Below, piece after piece: positions 15,903 to 23,879 of a DNA stretch of 38,985 bases. The notes beneath the pieces were generated by a model. It did no database searches. It was given only the letters and a program-made list of their open reading frames with translations, and was not told the origin of the DNA. A program made the position numbers and the translations under genes. Source of the stretch: Defluviitaleaceae bacterium (GTDB taxonomy: Bacteria > Bacillota > Clostridia > Lachnospirales > WQUN01); the NCBI GenBank assembly GCA_009787785.1, contig WQSR01000023.1:1-38985 (forward strand), written 5' to 3'. Each line of letters starts with the position of its first letter. Position 1 is the stretch's first letter.

Positions 15903-18803
15903 TTAATCTTCCGTGCCTTCATCCTCTTCTTCCTTGGGTAGTGCGGTGATTATAGCTTCGTTGGTTATTTCATCCATCTGATGGCTCCCGTGTCCGGCGT
16001 CAAAGATAATTTCGGCACGGCTTTCCTCGCTGTCCCATGAAACATACGCGCCGAAAAATTCACTCACAAACCGCAGGGGAACCATGGTACGCCCATTCAT
16101 AAGCTGGGCGGGCACATCCATACCCAGCGCGGCAAGTTCGGGGGTCACTTCCCCGATGGGGAATGACAATGCTTCATCGTTGACGTCAATGAATATAGTC
16201 ATGGGCGCGTAATCCGTTGCGCGTTCCCACGTAACCGTTGCGCCAAGTGCCTCGGCTACGAACCGGATGGGCAACAGTATGCGGCCATGCTGAATAACGG
16301 GAAGTACATCCATGCGCTGTGTTGGCGCGTTGTCGGCTATGTCTGTGATATAGGGCGTACCTATGCGCAGTGTCAGCCGGCGCAGTTCAGGAATATAGGC
16401 AATGACAAAGTAGCTCAAGCTTTGCGTTGCAAATTCGAACAGGCCCGTAGCGGGATTGAACCTGCCGCCGATACGCTCCCCGTTTTCGTTGATGGCTGTC
16501 ACCCGGTAAGGGTTGGAAAATTCTGCATCGCCTAAGTCTGTGCCGATGGTGATGGGAGCGTTGAAAAGTTGGTGATACAATATATTTCCACCCTGCCCTT
16601 GCCGGATAGTCACGCGGACGGCGGTAAGACCGTCACCCGCCTCCACCGTTTCCACTCGGAAGGTGAAATCCGTGTTGCCTTGCCGCCTTGCCACATTATG
16701 CAATTCATCCAAAAAATCCGGCGTAAGCGTAACATTAAAGTCACCATTGGGTATAACCAAGCCCAGGTCATAATTGTTTATTCTTCTTAGGTCATTCAAG
16801 GGTAGGACTAAAATATCGTCATTGCCTTGCCCTTGTGCGTTGGGTTGCACTGGAAGCACAAGCGCGTCAATATCCTCCAAGAACCTTAACTGCCGGTTAA
16901 TTTCACCATTCACACTACCCGGAGCCCATGGATTAAAATTGCCCGGCTCTACGGTGCGCAGTTCTGACGGGAGCGGTTGGGGAAGCTCGGGTTCGGGCTC
17001 AACTTCCGGTTCAGGTGTTGGCGTTGGCGCGGGGCTTGGCGTGGGTGCGGGCTGGGATTCGCCTTGATAGTTGTTGCCATCAGGAATATAGTCTGTAGGT
17101 GGTTGCGGTGGGGGTTGCGGTGGCGGTGGAGCCGGTACTGTAACGGTCAATGCAAACGCCGCCGGCGATGTAAATCCGGCAATATTGCTTGCGGTTATCG
17201 AAAAGTTATGCAAACCCAATGCGGCGGTTTGCCCTACAGATATGACCCCACTGGGGCCGTCAATCGTCACCCCTGTCGGCGCGCCTTCCAATGCGAAGGT
17301 GATAGGAGTCGTTCCCGTTGCCGTGGCTGTGAATGTCCCGCCCCTGTGTACCGTGGCATGGTTGGGGCTGGTGATGGTGGGGGGAATGGGCATTTCAAGG
17401 TGGAGCGTAAATACTTGTGATGCGGTATCCAGTTCATTGGTGGCTGTTATTGTAAAGGTATACATTGCTACGCCCCAATGCGGCGCAACCGTGATTAAAC
17501 CCGTTGAAGTGTCAATTTGTACCGCCCCAGGGGCATTTTCCAACGAAAACGTCATGGGTCTTGTTCCGCTGGCTGTAACTTGGAATGTGCCGCCCATTCC
17601 TTGGTAAAGTGTTGTATTGTTAACACTGGTAATGACGGGTGGACTGGGGGGTATGGGGGCAAAAATACCCTGAAGCGTAACACCGAGCGCGGGCATGGTG
17701 AATTGGTATGCACCTTGATTGGCAACAGGGGTGACATTGCCCACCCACCCTTGAAAATAATAGCCATCATTTGCCTCGGCAGAAATGGTCACGGTTGAAT
17801 CGGGGGACAATCTGTACGCCAATAAATTTCCCGCTGACCAGCGGTTATTCCATGGGTTATATATTGAAACCGTACCCCGTGTATTGTAGTTGGGCGTAAT
17901 ATTAATATCATGCGCAGGATACCACCAGGGTACAAAAACGGCTTGAATGGTAGCATCATTGGCGGGCATGTTGAGTCGTGTAATATGTCTATATACATCG
18001 TCAATGATTGCCGTCCCGGCAGTCACTTCCCAGCGCACAAATCGGTACCTGTGCCCATCCACGGTATATGCCCTTAGCTCTACCCTCCAGCCCTCTCTGG
18101 CGACTGTGCCCGAACTAACAGAGCCCCTTGACGGGTCGTTTATAGTTACCGTCAACGTATGTGTAGTAGCCGGAATAAACACAGCCCGGATAGTAACAGC
18201 GTTATCCGGCATAATAAATGTCGTATTCGGGTTGTTTGCATCGGTAAATGTTACGCCTCCGTCCCCTTCCCAATGCGAAAAATATTCGAATTGGCCAGGC
18301 GAAGTCCATACCTCAACTTCATACCCCGCATACACGAACCAAGTGGCTGCTATACCACCTCCACTTATACGGCCACCGTCTTCAACCCAAATATTAACCC
18401 AGCCCCCGCCGGCTTGCACAACCGTCACGGCCCAGTCAATCGGATTAGATACGGGTGGCGGATTAGGTTCGGGTGGTGGCAAATAGCTAAACACAGCTAT
18501 CCCAAGTGGGTCATAATCATCATAGTAATAATCATCTGCATACGCATAGCCATCCACAGGGTCGTAATCCTCTATGGGGTCGTAATCCTCCACCACAGGG
18601 TAATCTTCCACTATAGGGTAATCCTCCACCGCAGGGTAATCTTCCACCACAGGGTCATAATCATCCACAGGGTCATAACATACCACTGCAAGCACTTCAT
18701 CCGTATACGAGCTATAGGCAAAAATATTCACCGGCAAGCAAGCGATAAATAAAATGAGTGCGAGGTTAAGGGCGATAATTTTCCCAACTTTGTTCTTTTT
18801 CAT
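15903..18803 (-). CDS. large secreted/surface protein with acidic repeats, InlB-type repeats, Ig-like domains and a copper-amine-oxidase-N-like domain
   Basis: A 966-residue exported protein. The signal peptide is at 1-29. An acidic Tyr-rich repeat tract (about 43-100) is built on V-E-D-Y-P-x and D-Y-D-P units. Three bacterial-repeat (InlB/Flg_new-like) modules follow (about 125-385), each ending in a strand such as AVTIRAVF or ATIQAVF. Two putative Ig-like domains (about 388-555; SGLITV/SGVISV motifs) come next, then a Pro/Glu linker (556-612), an unassigned beta-rich region and a C-terminal copper-amine-oxidase N-terminal-like domain (about 830-945; RILLPIRFVAEALGATV and RTMVPLRFVSEFFGA). 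No LPxTG or SLH anchor is seen. GAGAGGA precedes ATG, and the upstream O-antigen-ligase-like gene ends 1 nt before this start, so the two are probably one unit. Adhesion or wall binding is likely, but the ligand is unknown. Confidence 0.8.
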   Translation of the reverse strand: MKKNKVGKIIALNLALILFIACLPVNIFAYSSYTDEVLAVVCYDPVDDYDPVVEDYPAVEDYPIVEDYPVVEDYDPIEDYDPVDGYAYADDYYYDDYDPLGIAVFSYLPPPEPNPPPVSNPIDWAVTVVQAGGGWVNIWVEDGGRISGGGIAATWFVYAGYEVEVWTSPGQFEYFSHWEGDGGVTFTDANNPNTTFIMPDNAVTIRAVFIPATTHTLTVTINDPSRGSVSSGTVAREGWRVELRAYTVDGHRYRFVRWEVTAGTAIIDDVYRHITRLNMPANDATIQAVFVPWWYPAHDINITPNYNTRGTVSIYNPWNNRWSAGNLLAYRLSPDSTVTISAEANDGYYFQGWVGNVTPVANQGAYQFTMPALGVTLQGIFAPIPPSPPVITSVNNTTLYQGMGGTFQVTASGTRPMTFSLENAPGAVQIDTSTGLITVAPHWGVAMYTFTITATNELDTASQVFTLHLEMPIPPTITSPNHATVHRGGTFTATATGTTPITFALEGAPTGVTIDGPSGVISVGQTAALGLHNFSITASNIAGFTSPAAFALTVTVPAPPPPQPPPQPPTDYIPDGNNYQGESQPAPTPSPAPTPTPEPEVEPEPELPQPLPSELRTVEPGNFNPWAPGSVNGEINRQLRFLEDIDALVLPVQPNAQGQGNDDILVLPLNDLRRINNYDLGLVIPNGDFNVTLTPDFLDELHNVARRQGNTDFTFRVETVEAGDGLTAVRVTIRQGQGGNILYHQLFNAPITIGTDLGDAEFSNPYRVTAINENGERIGGRFNPATGLFEFATQSLSYFVIAYIPELRRLTLRIGTPYITDIADNAPTQRMDVLPVIQHGRILLPIRFVAEALGATVTWERATDYAPMTIFIDVNDEALSFPIGEVTPELAALGMDVPAQLMNGRTMVPLRFVSEFFGAYVSWDSEESRAEIIFDAGHGSHQMDEITNEAIITALPKEEEDEGTED
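18553..18684 (-). repeat. coding 18-nt tandem repeats in the surface protein
   Basis: Imperfect 18-nt units encode V-E-D-Y-P-x and related D-Y-D-P steps. The pattern on the + strand is CAGGGTAATC(T/C)TCCACC with small changes. Variation in copy number by slippage would alter the length of the acidic N-terminal stalk. Confidence 0.8.
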
Positions 18804-18804
18804 T

Positions 18805-20289
18805 TTAATTTTCCTCTCTTTTTGAAATGCAGATTCCCAAGCATACCCACAACAAAGGTGTCACAATGGGCATGGATATGCCAAACAACGCCTGTATAGC
18901 GTAAAATAGTACCCCCGCCCCAGCCACCGCTGTTGTTTGGTTGCCGGGGTTGTTAATCCATTTTGCCGCCGCATAGCCCAGAAGCCCCAAGTAACAAAGT
19001 AGTGCAAGCAGTCCTTGAGTCGCCAATATATGCAGGTATACATTGTGTGCCGCGTCAACTTGGGCGAACAGCACCCTGTCTGCCGCGCTGACAAACTGGT
19101 AAAACGGCTCCAGTCCCCAAAAGCCCAATGTGTCTGGCCCTGTGCCGAACAGCAGATGCTCCGGCCTTATTCCTTCCAACACCACGCGCCAGATAAATAC
19201 GCGCCTTGTGCCGAAAGTATCATCCCACCTTCCACGTAATATTTGTGATGCTTCATATGCCATCCCTCCATGATGACTGCCAAAAAACCATAAATATAAA
19301 ACCGATGCGCTAATCGCCAGCAAAACGAAGCCCGCCGCCCACAACCTATATTTTTTCACAGCCACATGGGTAACCGGCTTTGTTTGGCTTATCCTTGCGC
19401 AAAGCAATAACACAGCCGCAGGAATAACGAACAACAATGCATCTACCCGGAAAGCCGTATATATGCCGAACACAATAGTCTGTGCCATAGCAAAAGCGGC
19501 AACGATTATCGAGGCGGCTACGCATGTGCGCGAAAGGCTTGCCCGGCATGTTACCGCCATCGGTAACATCAGCAAAAACCCCGCGCCAAGAGCCAAAGCA
19601 GCCGCGTCTACCCCCATTTCAAAAATAATGAACGCCGACAGGAAAAGAGGGATGCCCAGTAGCCATTTGTACGCAAATGCATATTTAATTAAAGTCATTG
19701 CCAAGATGCCCGACACCAAGGACAAAAACGCACCCACCAGCCCCGCATTGCCCAAAGTCCCGATAAAATAGCCCGAATAGTAAATATTGGCTCCGAAAAA
19801 ATTAAGCCCCGGTGGGTATAGTGAAAATGGGTTCGCTCCGGTAAGCTGTATCATGGCAAGCAGACAAAGCAAGCTTGTTGACCCACCCAGCAAAAAAAGC
19901 ATCCATTTCTTGGGTTGCAGGTACAACGACATGAAGTAACAGGTAAGCACATAGATGCCGATGGTCAGCACCCCATCGTACCGAAAACGTCCAACCATCA
20001 CCCCGGGAAAGCCGGAAAGCACCGCCGATGCGACAGTAAAAAGCATGTACCCTATTAGCAATAACATTGCGGTCATTTTTTTTACATTTGCCCAACGCAC
20101 ATGCAGTCTTTCACCATTAACCAAAGCAAGCTGTGAACGCAATACCAACACCGCAAGGCAGTAACCGCCGCATATTAATAAAAATAGTCGGTACTTAAAC
20201 TCCACGATGACTGCATATCCACCAGCAGGAATGGCAAGCACAAAAACACTAAGTAATAATGCTACACAAACAGATGATAACCGTTGCAC
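18805..20289 (-). CDS. O-antigen ligase / polymerase-like polytopic membrane protein
   Basis: A 494-residue protein with about eleven hydrophobic segments and one large soluble loop (around 350-415) containing RWDDTFGTRRVFIWRVVLEGIRPEHLLFGTGPD, of the Wzy_C/O-antigen-ligase type: RxxxW, then the LFGTGPDT and AHNVYLHILATQG motifs with the conserved His. Such proteins use undecaprenyl-linked glycans as donors. GTG 20289 was chosen because GGAG lies 7 nt upstream; GTG 20316 is in frame but lacks a ribosome binding site. It runs directly into the surface-protein gene (1-nt gap). In Gram-positive relatives similar proteins act in surface polysaccharide assembly or protein glycosylation; the neighbouring gene product is a candidate acceptor (inference). 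Confidence 0.75.
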   Translation of the reverse strand: MQRLSSVCVALLLSVFVLAIPAGGYAVIVEFKYRLFLLICGGYCLAVLVLRSQLALVNGERLHVRWANVKKMTAMLLLIGYMLFTVASAVLSGFPGVMVGRFRYDGVLTIGIYVLTCYFMSLYLQPKKWMLFLLGGSTSLLCLLAMIQLTGANPFSLYPPGLNFFGANIYYSGYFIGTLGNAGLVGAFLSLVSGILAMTLIKYAFAYKWLLGIPLFLSAFIIFEMGVDAAALALGAGFLLMLPMAVTCRASLSRTCVAASIIVAAFAMAQTIVFGIYTAFRVDALLFVIPAAVLLLCARISQTKPVTHVAVKKYRLWAAGFVLLAISASVLYLWFFGSHHGGMAYEASQILRGRWDDTFGTRRVFIWRVVLEGIRPEHLLFGTGPDTLGFWGLEPFYQFVSAADRVLFAQVDAAHNVYLHILATQGLLALLCYLGLLGYAAAKWINNPGNQTTAVAGAGVLFYAIQALFGISMPIVTPLLWVCLGICISKREEN

Positions 20290-20333
20290 AATTTTGCTCC
20301 GTTCAACTGTCAACACACTTTAAACCGTTTTTC

Positions 20334-20357
20334 TATAAAAACCTCTAGGTTTTTATA
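20334..20357. repeat. 24-bp perfect palindrome, candidate recombinase site
   Basis: TATAAAAACCT / AGGTTTTTATA arms of 11 bp around a CT centre. The same half-site TATAAAAACCT recurs at 20492-20502 next to the recombinase stop. A dyad with a 2-bp centre suits a serine-recombinase crossover site; a role as an operator is also possible. Confidence 0.5.
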
Positions 20358-20407
20358 AAGTCCCTTTTCGGGTAAAGATGAGCATACCCGGCAGGGGACT
20401 TTTTATA
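20354..20407. terminator. hairpin between recombinase and ligase genes
   Basis: TATAAAGTCCC (20354-20364) pairs with GGGACTTTTTATA (20395-20407, one A looped out), and CGGGT/ACCCG (20369-20373/20386-20390) forms an inner stem. GGGGAC is followed by TTTTT on the + strand. It would separate the recombinase unit from the ligase gene, although orientation is ambiguous because both genes run leftward. Confidence 0.45.
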
Positions 20408-20489
20408 GTCATTCATACAAATCCAGTAAAATAGCTGAAAACATCGTGTTGCAATTTTTGCGAATAGTGCTATACTGCCCTCGAAACCA

Positions 20490-20517
20490 ACTATAAAAAC
20501 CTAGACTTTTTTATAGT
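20490..20517. repeat. imperfect palindrome over the recombinase stop codon
   Basis: ACTATAAAAA (20490-20499) and TTTTTATAGT (20508-20517) are inverted around CCTAGACT, and the stop codon of the recombinase lies inside. It matches the left half of the palindrome at 20334 for 11 bp. It could be an AT-rich terminator or a second recombination subsite. Confidence 0.5.
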
Positions 20518-21125
20518 TGTGAATCTTCCTGCTGTGCCCTCAATTCCCGCAACCTGTTGTAGAAAGTGGCTTGTTTCAGCCCCGTTCGCGTCAGTGCCTC
20601 ATCGAAGGTTATCGCCCCGTCTTCCCATTGCGCAACCACCTCCGCGAAGTTTTCCGGGGGCTTTTTTATAGGACGGCCAAATTTTACCCCCCGTGACTTG
20701 GCGGCGGTGATGCCCTCGGCCTGGCGGGTACGGATGTTCTCCCGCTCGTTCTGCGCTACGAAGGATAGGATTTGCAGTACCACGTCGGTAAGAAACGTGC
20801 CGACCAAGTCTTTCTCCCGCCGGGTGTCCAGCAGGGGCATGGTGATGACGGCAATGTCCACGCTTTGTTGCTTTGTGAGGGCGCGCCATACCTGTTGGAT
20901 TTCCTCGTAGTTGCGCCCAAGGCGGTCAATGGAATGGACGTAGAGTAAATCCCCCGGTGTGAGCTGGCGCACCAGTGCCGTCCACTGGGGACGCCGGAAG
21001 TCCTTCCCCGACTGTTTGTCTACATATATGTAGGCGGGGGAAATACCCAACCCCGCCAGCGCGTCCAGTTGCCGTGCTTCGTTTTGTTCCGCCGTGGACA
21101 CACGGCAATAGCCGTAGATTTTCAT
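20511..21125 (-). CDS. serine recombinase (resolvase/invertase family)
   Basis: A 204-residue protein of typical resolvase/invertase length. The N-terminal catalytic domain has YCRVSTAEQ with nucleophile S10 and R8, then SIDRLGRN with R68 and R71, and the long E helix (LSFVAQNERENIRTRQAEGI). A short C-terminal helix-turn-helix (FDEALTRTGLKQATFYNRL) supplies DNA binding. ATG 21125 follows GGAGGGAGCT closely. The 5' extension to 21182 lacks a ribosome binding site and runs through a terminator. No transposase or phage genes adjoin it. AT-rich dyads at its 3' side may be its res or inversion sites. It acts alone here, as a resolvase from a lost element or as a DNA invertase; which one cannot be decided. 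Confidence 0.92.
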   Translation of the reverse strand: MKIYGYCRVSTAEQNEARQLDALAGLGISPAYIYVDKQSGKDFRRPQWTALVRQLTPGDLLYVHSIDRLGRNYEEIQQVWRALTKQQSVDIAVITMPLLDTRREKDLVGTFLTDVVLQILSFVAQNERENIRTRQAEGITAAKSRGVKFGRPIKKPPENFAEVVAQWEDGAITFDEALTRTGLKQATFYNRLRELRAQQEDSQL

Positions 21126-21153
21126 AGCTCCCTCCAGGGGTTCGTATTTTCTG

Positions 21154-21193
21154 CAAAAAAAGCACGCCTTGAATGGACACACAAGGACGTGCT
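21154..21193 (-). terminator. intrinsic terminator just upstream of the recombinase
   Basis: On the - strand AGCACG(T)CCTTG pairs with CAAGGCGTGCT (plus-strand stems 21161-21171 and 21182-21193, one bulged base at 21187) and is followed by seven T residues. It ends 29 nt before the recombinase start codon, so any leftward transcript reaching that gene must read through it. Confidence 0.85.
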
Positions 21194-21500
21194 TGAAATA
21201 AAATCATAATCTTTGGGTGTTGGTGTTGCCCACGGTTGGCCTCTCTACCGGGACCCTTCATGGTATACACGTCTGTACAGGCGGCTTTTCAGCCGTGGAA
21301 ATCCCCGTGTAGTGCATGAACGGCAAATCGGCGGTTCCGTGTGGATAATCAAGGGCCTTGGCTTTGAAAGGGACAAACCGCACCGGCACCGCCACGCGTG
21401 TGAATATACGCGGTACCGGTTTGGTTTTGACAAGTCCAAAGCATGAAAATCCTATGTTGCCCGAGGGGGTGCCCTCTTGACTTGGGTGTAGTTTACAACA
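21194..21500 (-). ncRNA. candidate structured RNA or attenuator leader upstream of the recombinase
   Basis: No recognisable gene lies between 21126 and 21654. This part is rich in inverted repeats that read best on the - strand: GAGGG/CCCTC (21463-21476), an 11-bp stem between 21382-21392 and 21410-21420 whose single imperfect pair is G-U on the - strand, and CGGCT-GAAA-AGCCG with a GNRA tetraloop (21282-21295). The unit ends in the intrinsic terminator at 21193-21154. A short 82-codon frame (21506-21258) crosses it, starts with TTG and has no ribosome binding site. It was not matched to a known RNA class by eye. The leftward promoter was not identified. Confidence 0.35.
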
Positions 21501-21502
21501 AT

Positions 21503-21552
21503 ACAACCGGACATTTGTTCAGAAAATGTCTGAGAATTTGTCCGGTTGTTTT
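21503..21552 (+). terminator. hairpin with T run upstream of the pta promoter
   Basis: ACAACCGGACA (21503-21513) pairs with TGTCCGGTTGT (21539-21549), an inner CAGA/TCTG stem lies inside, and TTT follows on the + strand. It may insulate the pta operon from rightward transcription or mark one end of the recombinase-associated segment. Confidence 0.6.
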
Positions 21553-21578
21553 CTGGGCATCGGGCCTTTCCCCCGCGC

Positions 21579-21607
21579 TTGCCCATATTTGGTAATTACG
21601 TTACAAT
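21579..21607 (+). promoter_or_regulatory. predicted sigma-A promoter of the pta-ackA operon
   Basis: TTGCCC (21579-21584), a 17-nt spacer and TACAAT (21602-21607), 47 nt upstream of the pta start codon. Confidence 0.65.
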
Positions 21608-21654
21608 TTGCCTTGCGAGTAGGTATTATATATTCCTGAAGGGAGCTAGATTCC

Positions 21655-22644
21655 ATGGGTTTCATCGAAAGGATAAAACAGCAAGCGAAGTCAAAGGTGA
21701 AGACCATCGTACTGCCCGAGTCCTTCGAGGGGCGCAACCTGAAGGCCGCGGCGCAAATCCTTGCGGAGGGGCTGGCGAAAATCGTGCTTATCGGTGCGCG
21801 TGATGCCATTGAAAAGGAAGCCGGGGGATTGGATTTGTCCGGCGCGACCTTCATCGACCCCCAGAGCTACGCGGGCATGGGCGAATTGGCCGAAAAGCTG
21901 TACGAACTGCGCAAGGCCAAGGGGCTGACTTTGGCGCAAGCCGCAGAGCTATTAAGTACAAAGCCTTTATACCTGGCGGCTATGCTGGTGAAGGAAGGCA
22001 TCGCCGATGGCATGGTGGCCGGCGCGCAATATTCCACCGGAGAGGTTATGCTCCCCGGCTTGCAAATTTTAAAGACTGCCCCCGGCGTATCGCTGGTGTC
22101 CACTTTCTTCGTGATGGTGGTGCCGGATTGCGAATACGGCAACGAGGGCATTTTTGTTTTCTCCGATTGCGGGCTGGTGCAAAACCCCGACGCGGCGCAA
22201 ATGGCGGCCATCGGGAAATCCGCGGCGGATTCCTACCGGCGGCTGGTTGGCGAGCCGGTGGTGGCCATGCTTTCCCATTCCACCAAGGGGAGCGCGAAGC
22301 ACCCCGACGTGGACAAAGTCGTTGAGGCCACGCGCCTGTTGAAGGAAATGGCCCCAGACTTGAAGGCCGACGGCGAGTTCCAGCTGGACGCCGCCATTGT
22401 GCCCAGCATCGGCGCGGCGAAGGCCCCCGGCAACCCCGTGGCGGGTAAAGCAAATGTACTTGTTTTCCCCGATTTGGACGCGGCCAACATTGGCTACAAG
22501 CTGGTGGAGCGGTTGGCCAAGGCCCAAGCCTACGGGCCCATCACCCAGGGCATCGGCAAGCCGCTGAATGACCTTTCCCGGGGGTGCTCCGTAGAGGACA
22601 TCGTGGGCGTGGTGGCGATAACCGCCGTCCAGGCCCAGGGATAG
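21655..22644 (+). CDS. pta: phosphate acetyltransferase
   Basis: A 329-residue enzyme interconverting acetyl-CoA + Pi and acetyl phosphate + CoA in the cytoplasm. Seen: an N-terminal KTIVLPESFEGRNLKAA, ADGMVAGAQYSTGEVMLPGLQI, the substrate-binding GLVQNPDAAQMAAIGKSAADSY and MLSHSTKGSAKHPDVDKV segments, and C-terminal GKANVLVFPDLDAANIGYKL. This is the short single-domain form usual in Firmicutes. The start ATG follows AAGGGAG. It is the first gene of the operon, and ackA follows after 32 nt, so the pair gives one ATP per acetate and sets the acetyl phosphate pool. Confidence 0.97.
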   Translation: MGFIERIKQQAKSKVKTIVLPESFEGRNLKAAAQILAEGLAKIVLIGARDAIEKEAGGLDLSGATFIDPQSYAGMGELAEKLYELRKAKGLTLAQAAELLSTKPLYLAAMLVKEGIADGMVAGAQYSTGEVMLPGLQILKTAPGVSLVSTFFVMVVPDCEYGNEGIFVFSDCGLVQNPDAAQMAAIGKSAADSYRRLVGEPVVAMLSHSTKGSAKHPDVDKVVEATRLLKEMAPDLKADGEFQLDAAIVPSIGAAKAPGNPVAGKANVLVFPDLDAANIGYKLVERLAKAQAYGPITQGIGKPLNDLSRGCSVEDIVGVVAITAVQAQG

Positions 22645-22676
22645 GAACACCAAAACTTTATTTTGGAGGTATAAAT

Positions 22677-23879
22677 ATGAAGGTACTCGTAATCAACTGC
22701 GGCTCCTCGTCGCTGAAATACCAGTTGCTTAACATGGAGGATGAATCCGTACTGGCCAAGGGGCTGGCGGAGCGTATCGGCATTGACGGGAAGCTTATCC
22801 ACGAAAGGCCCGGCCAGGAGAAATTGACCTTTGATTTGGATATGCCCTGTCACGGCGCGGCCATTTCTTGGGTAATGGACGCCCTCATGCACAGTGACCA
22901 CGGCGTCATCCGGGACAAGAGCGAAATCGAGGCCATCGGCCACCGGATTGTACATGGCGGCGAAACCTTTACGAAGTCGGCGTTAATCACCCCCGAGGTG
23001 GAAAAGGCCATCGAGGACGTCAGCGAGCTTGCACCCCTGCACAACCCGGCCAACCTCACGGGCATCCGCGCCTGTGCGCAAAACATGCCGGGGGTGCCTC
23101 AGGTGGCGGTATTCGACACGGCCTTCCACCAGACCATGCCCGAGAAGGCGTATCTCTATGCCCTGGACTACGCGCTGTATGAAAAATATAAGATTCGCCG
23201 CTACGGCTTCCACGGCACCAGCCATATGTATGTTTCCCAGCAAGCGGCGGAGCTACTGGGGCGTCCCATTGGGGAGTTAAGGATTATTACTTGTCACCTG
23301 GGCAACGGTGCCAGCGTGTGCGCTGTAGACGGCGGAAAATCCGTGGATACCTCCATGGGTCTCACCCCTCTGGAGGGGCTCACCATGGGCACGCGGTGCG
23401 GCGATATCGACCCCGCCGTTGTCACCTTCGTCATGGACAAGGAGAAGCTGACCACCCAACAGGCCAATGACCTGATGAACAAAAAATCCGGCGTGCTGGG
23501 CATCAGCGGGGTGAGCAGTGATTTCCGGGATTTGGGTACGGCGGCCAAGGAGGGCAATGCCCGGGCCCAGGCCGCCTTGGATATTTATGCCTACAATGTG
23601 GCGGGCTACATCGGCCGTTATGCCGCCAACATGAAGGGCGTGGACGCCATCGTGTTCACGGCGGGGGTAGGGGAAAACGATATCTCCGTGCGGGAGAATG
23701 TGTGCGCCTACCTGGGCTTTTTGGGCGTGGATATCGACCCGGACTTGAACGCCAAACGCGGCACGGCCTTGGATGTTTCCAAGAAGGACGCCAGAACCCG
23801 GGTTTTGGTCATCCCCACCAACGAGGAGCTGGTCATCGCCCGGGATACGAAGGAGATAGGAGGATTATTATGCTGGTAA
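22677..23879 (+). CDS. ackA: acetate kinase
   Basis: A 400-residue ASKHA-fold kinase making ATP and acetate from acetyl phosphate. Seen: the N-terminal KVLVINCGSSSLKYQL signature, HRIVHGGE, FDTAFHQTMPEKAYLYALD, the second signature YGFHGTSHMYVSQQA, HLGNGASVCAV, GLTPLEGLTMGTRCGDIDP and the C-terminal TAGVGEND...PTNEELVIARDT. ATG 22677 is preceded by GGAGG at ideal spacing. The last 10 nt overlap the start of the aldolase gene, which implies translational coupling of acetate production with a glycolytic enzyme. Confidence 0.98.
   Translation: MKVLVINCGSSSLKYQLLNMEDESVLAKGLAERIGIDGKLIHERPGQEKLTFDLDMPCHGAAISWVMDALMHSDHGVIRDKSEIEAIGHRIVHGGETFTKSALITPEVEKAIEDVSELAPLHNPANLTGIRACAQNMPGVPQVAVFDTAFHQTMPEKAYLYALDYALYEKYKIRRYGFHGTSHMYVSQQAAELLGRPIGELRIITCHLGNGASVCAVDGGKSVDTSMGLTPLEGLTMGTRCGDIDPAVVTFVMDKEKLTTQQANDLMNKKSGVLGISGVSSDFRDLGTAAKEGNARAQAALDIYAYNVAGYIGRYAANMKGVDAIVFTAGVGENDISVRENVCAYLGFLGVDIDPDLNAKRGTALDVSKKDARTRVLVIPTNEELVIARDTKEIGGLLCW

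Noticed and set aside
18553..18684. Regularly repeated DNA that could suggest a CRISPR array
   Set aside because: The units are 18 nt, adjacent without spacers, in frame, and encode V-E-D-Y-P-x steps of the surface protein. No cas genes are nearby.
20511..21125. IS607-type transposon with TnpA/TnpB and omega RNA
   Set aside because: The recombinase begins with the catalytic domain and has its helix-turn-helix at the C terminus, unlike IS607 TnpA, and no TnpB-like gene is present.
21258..21506. 82-codon leftward protein gene
   Set aside because: It starts with TTG, has no ribosome binding site, crosses several strong hairpins and has no recognised family; kept only as a note within the candidate leader RNA.
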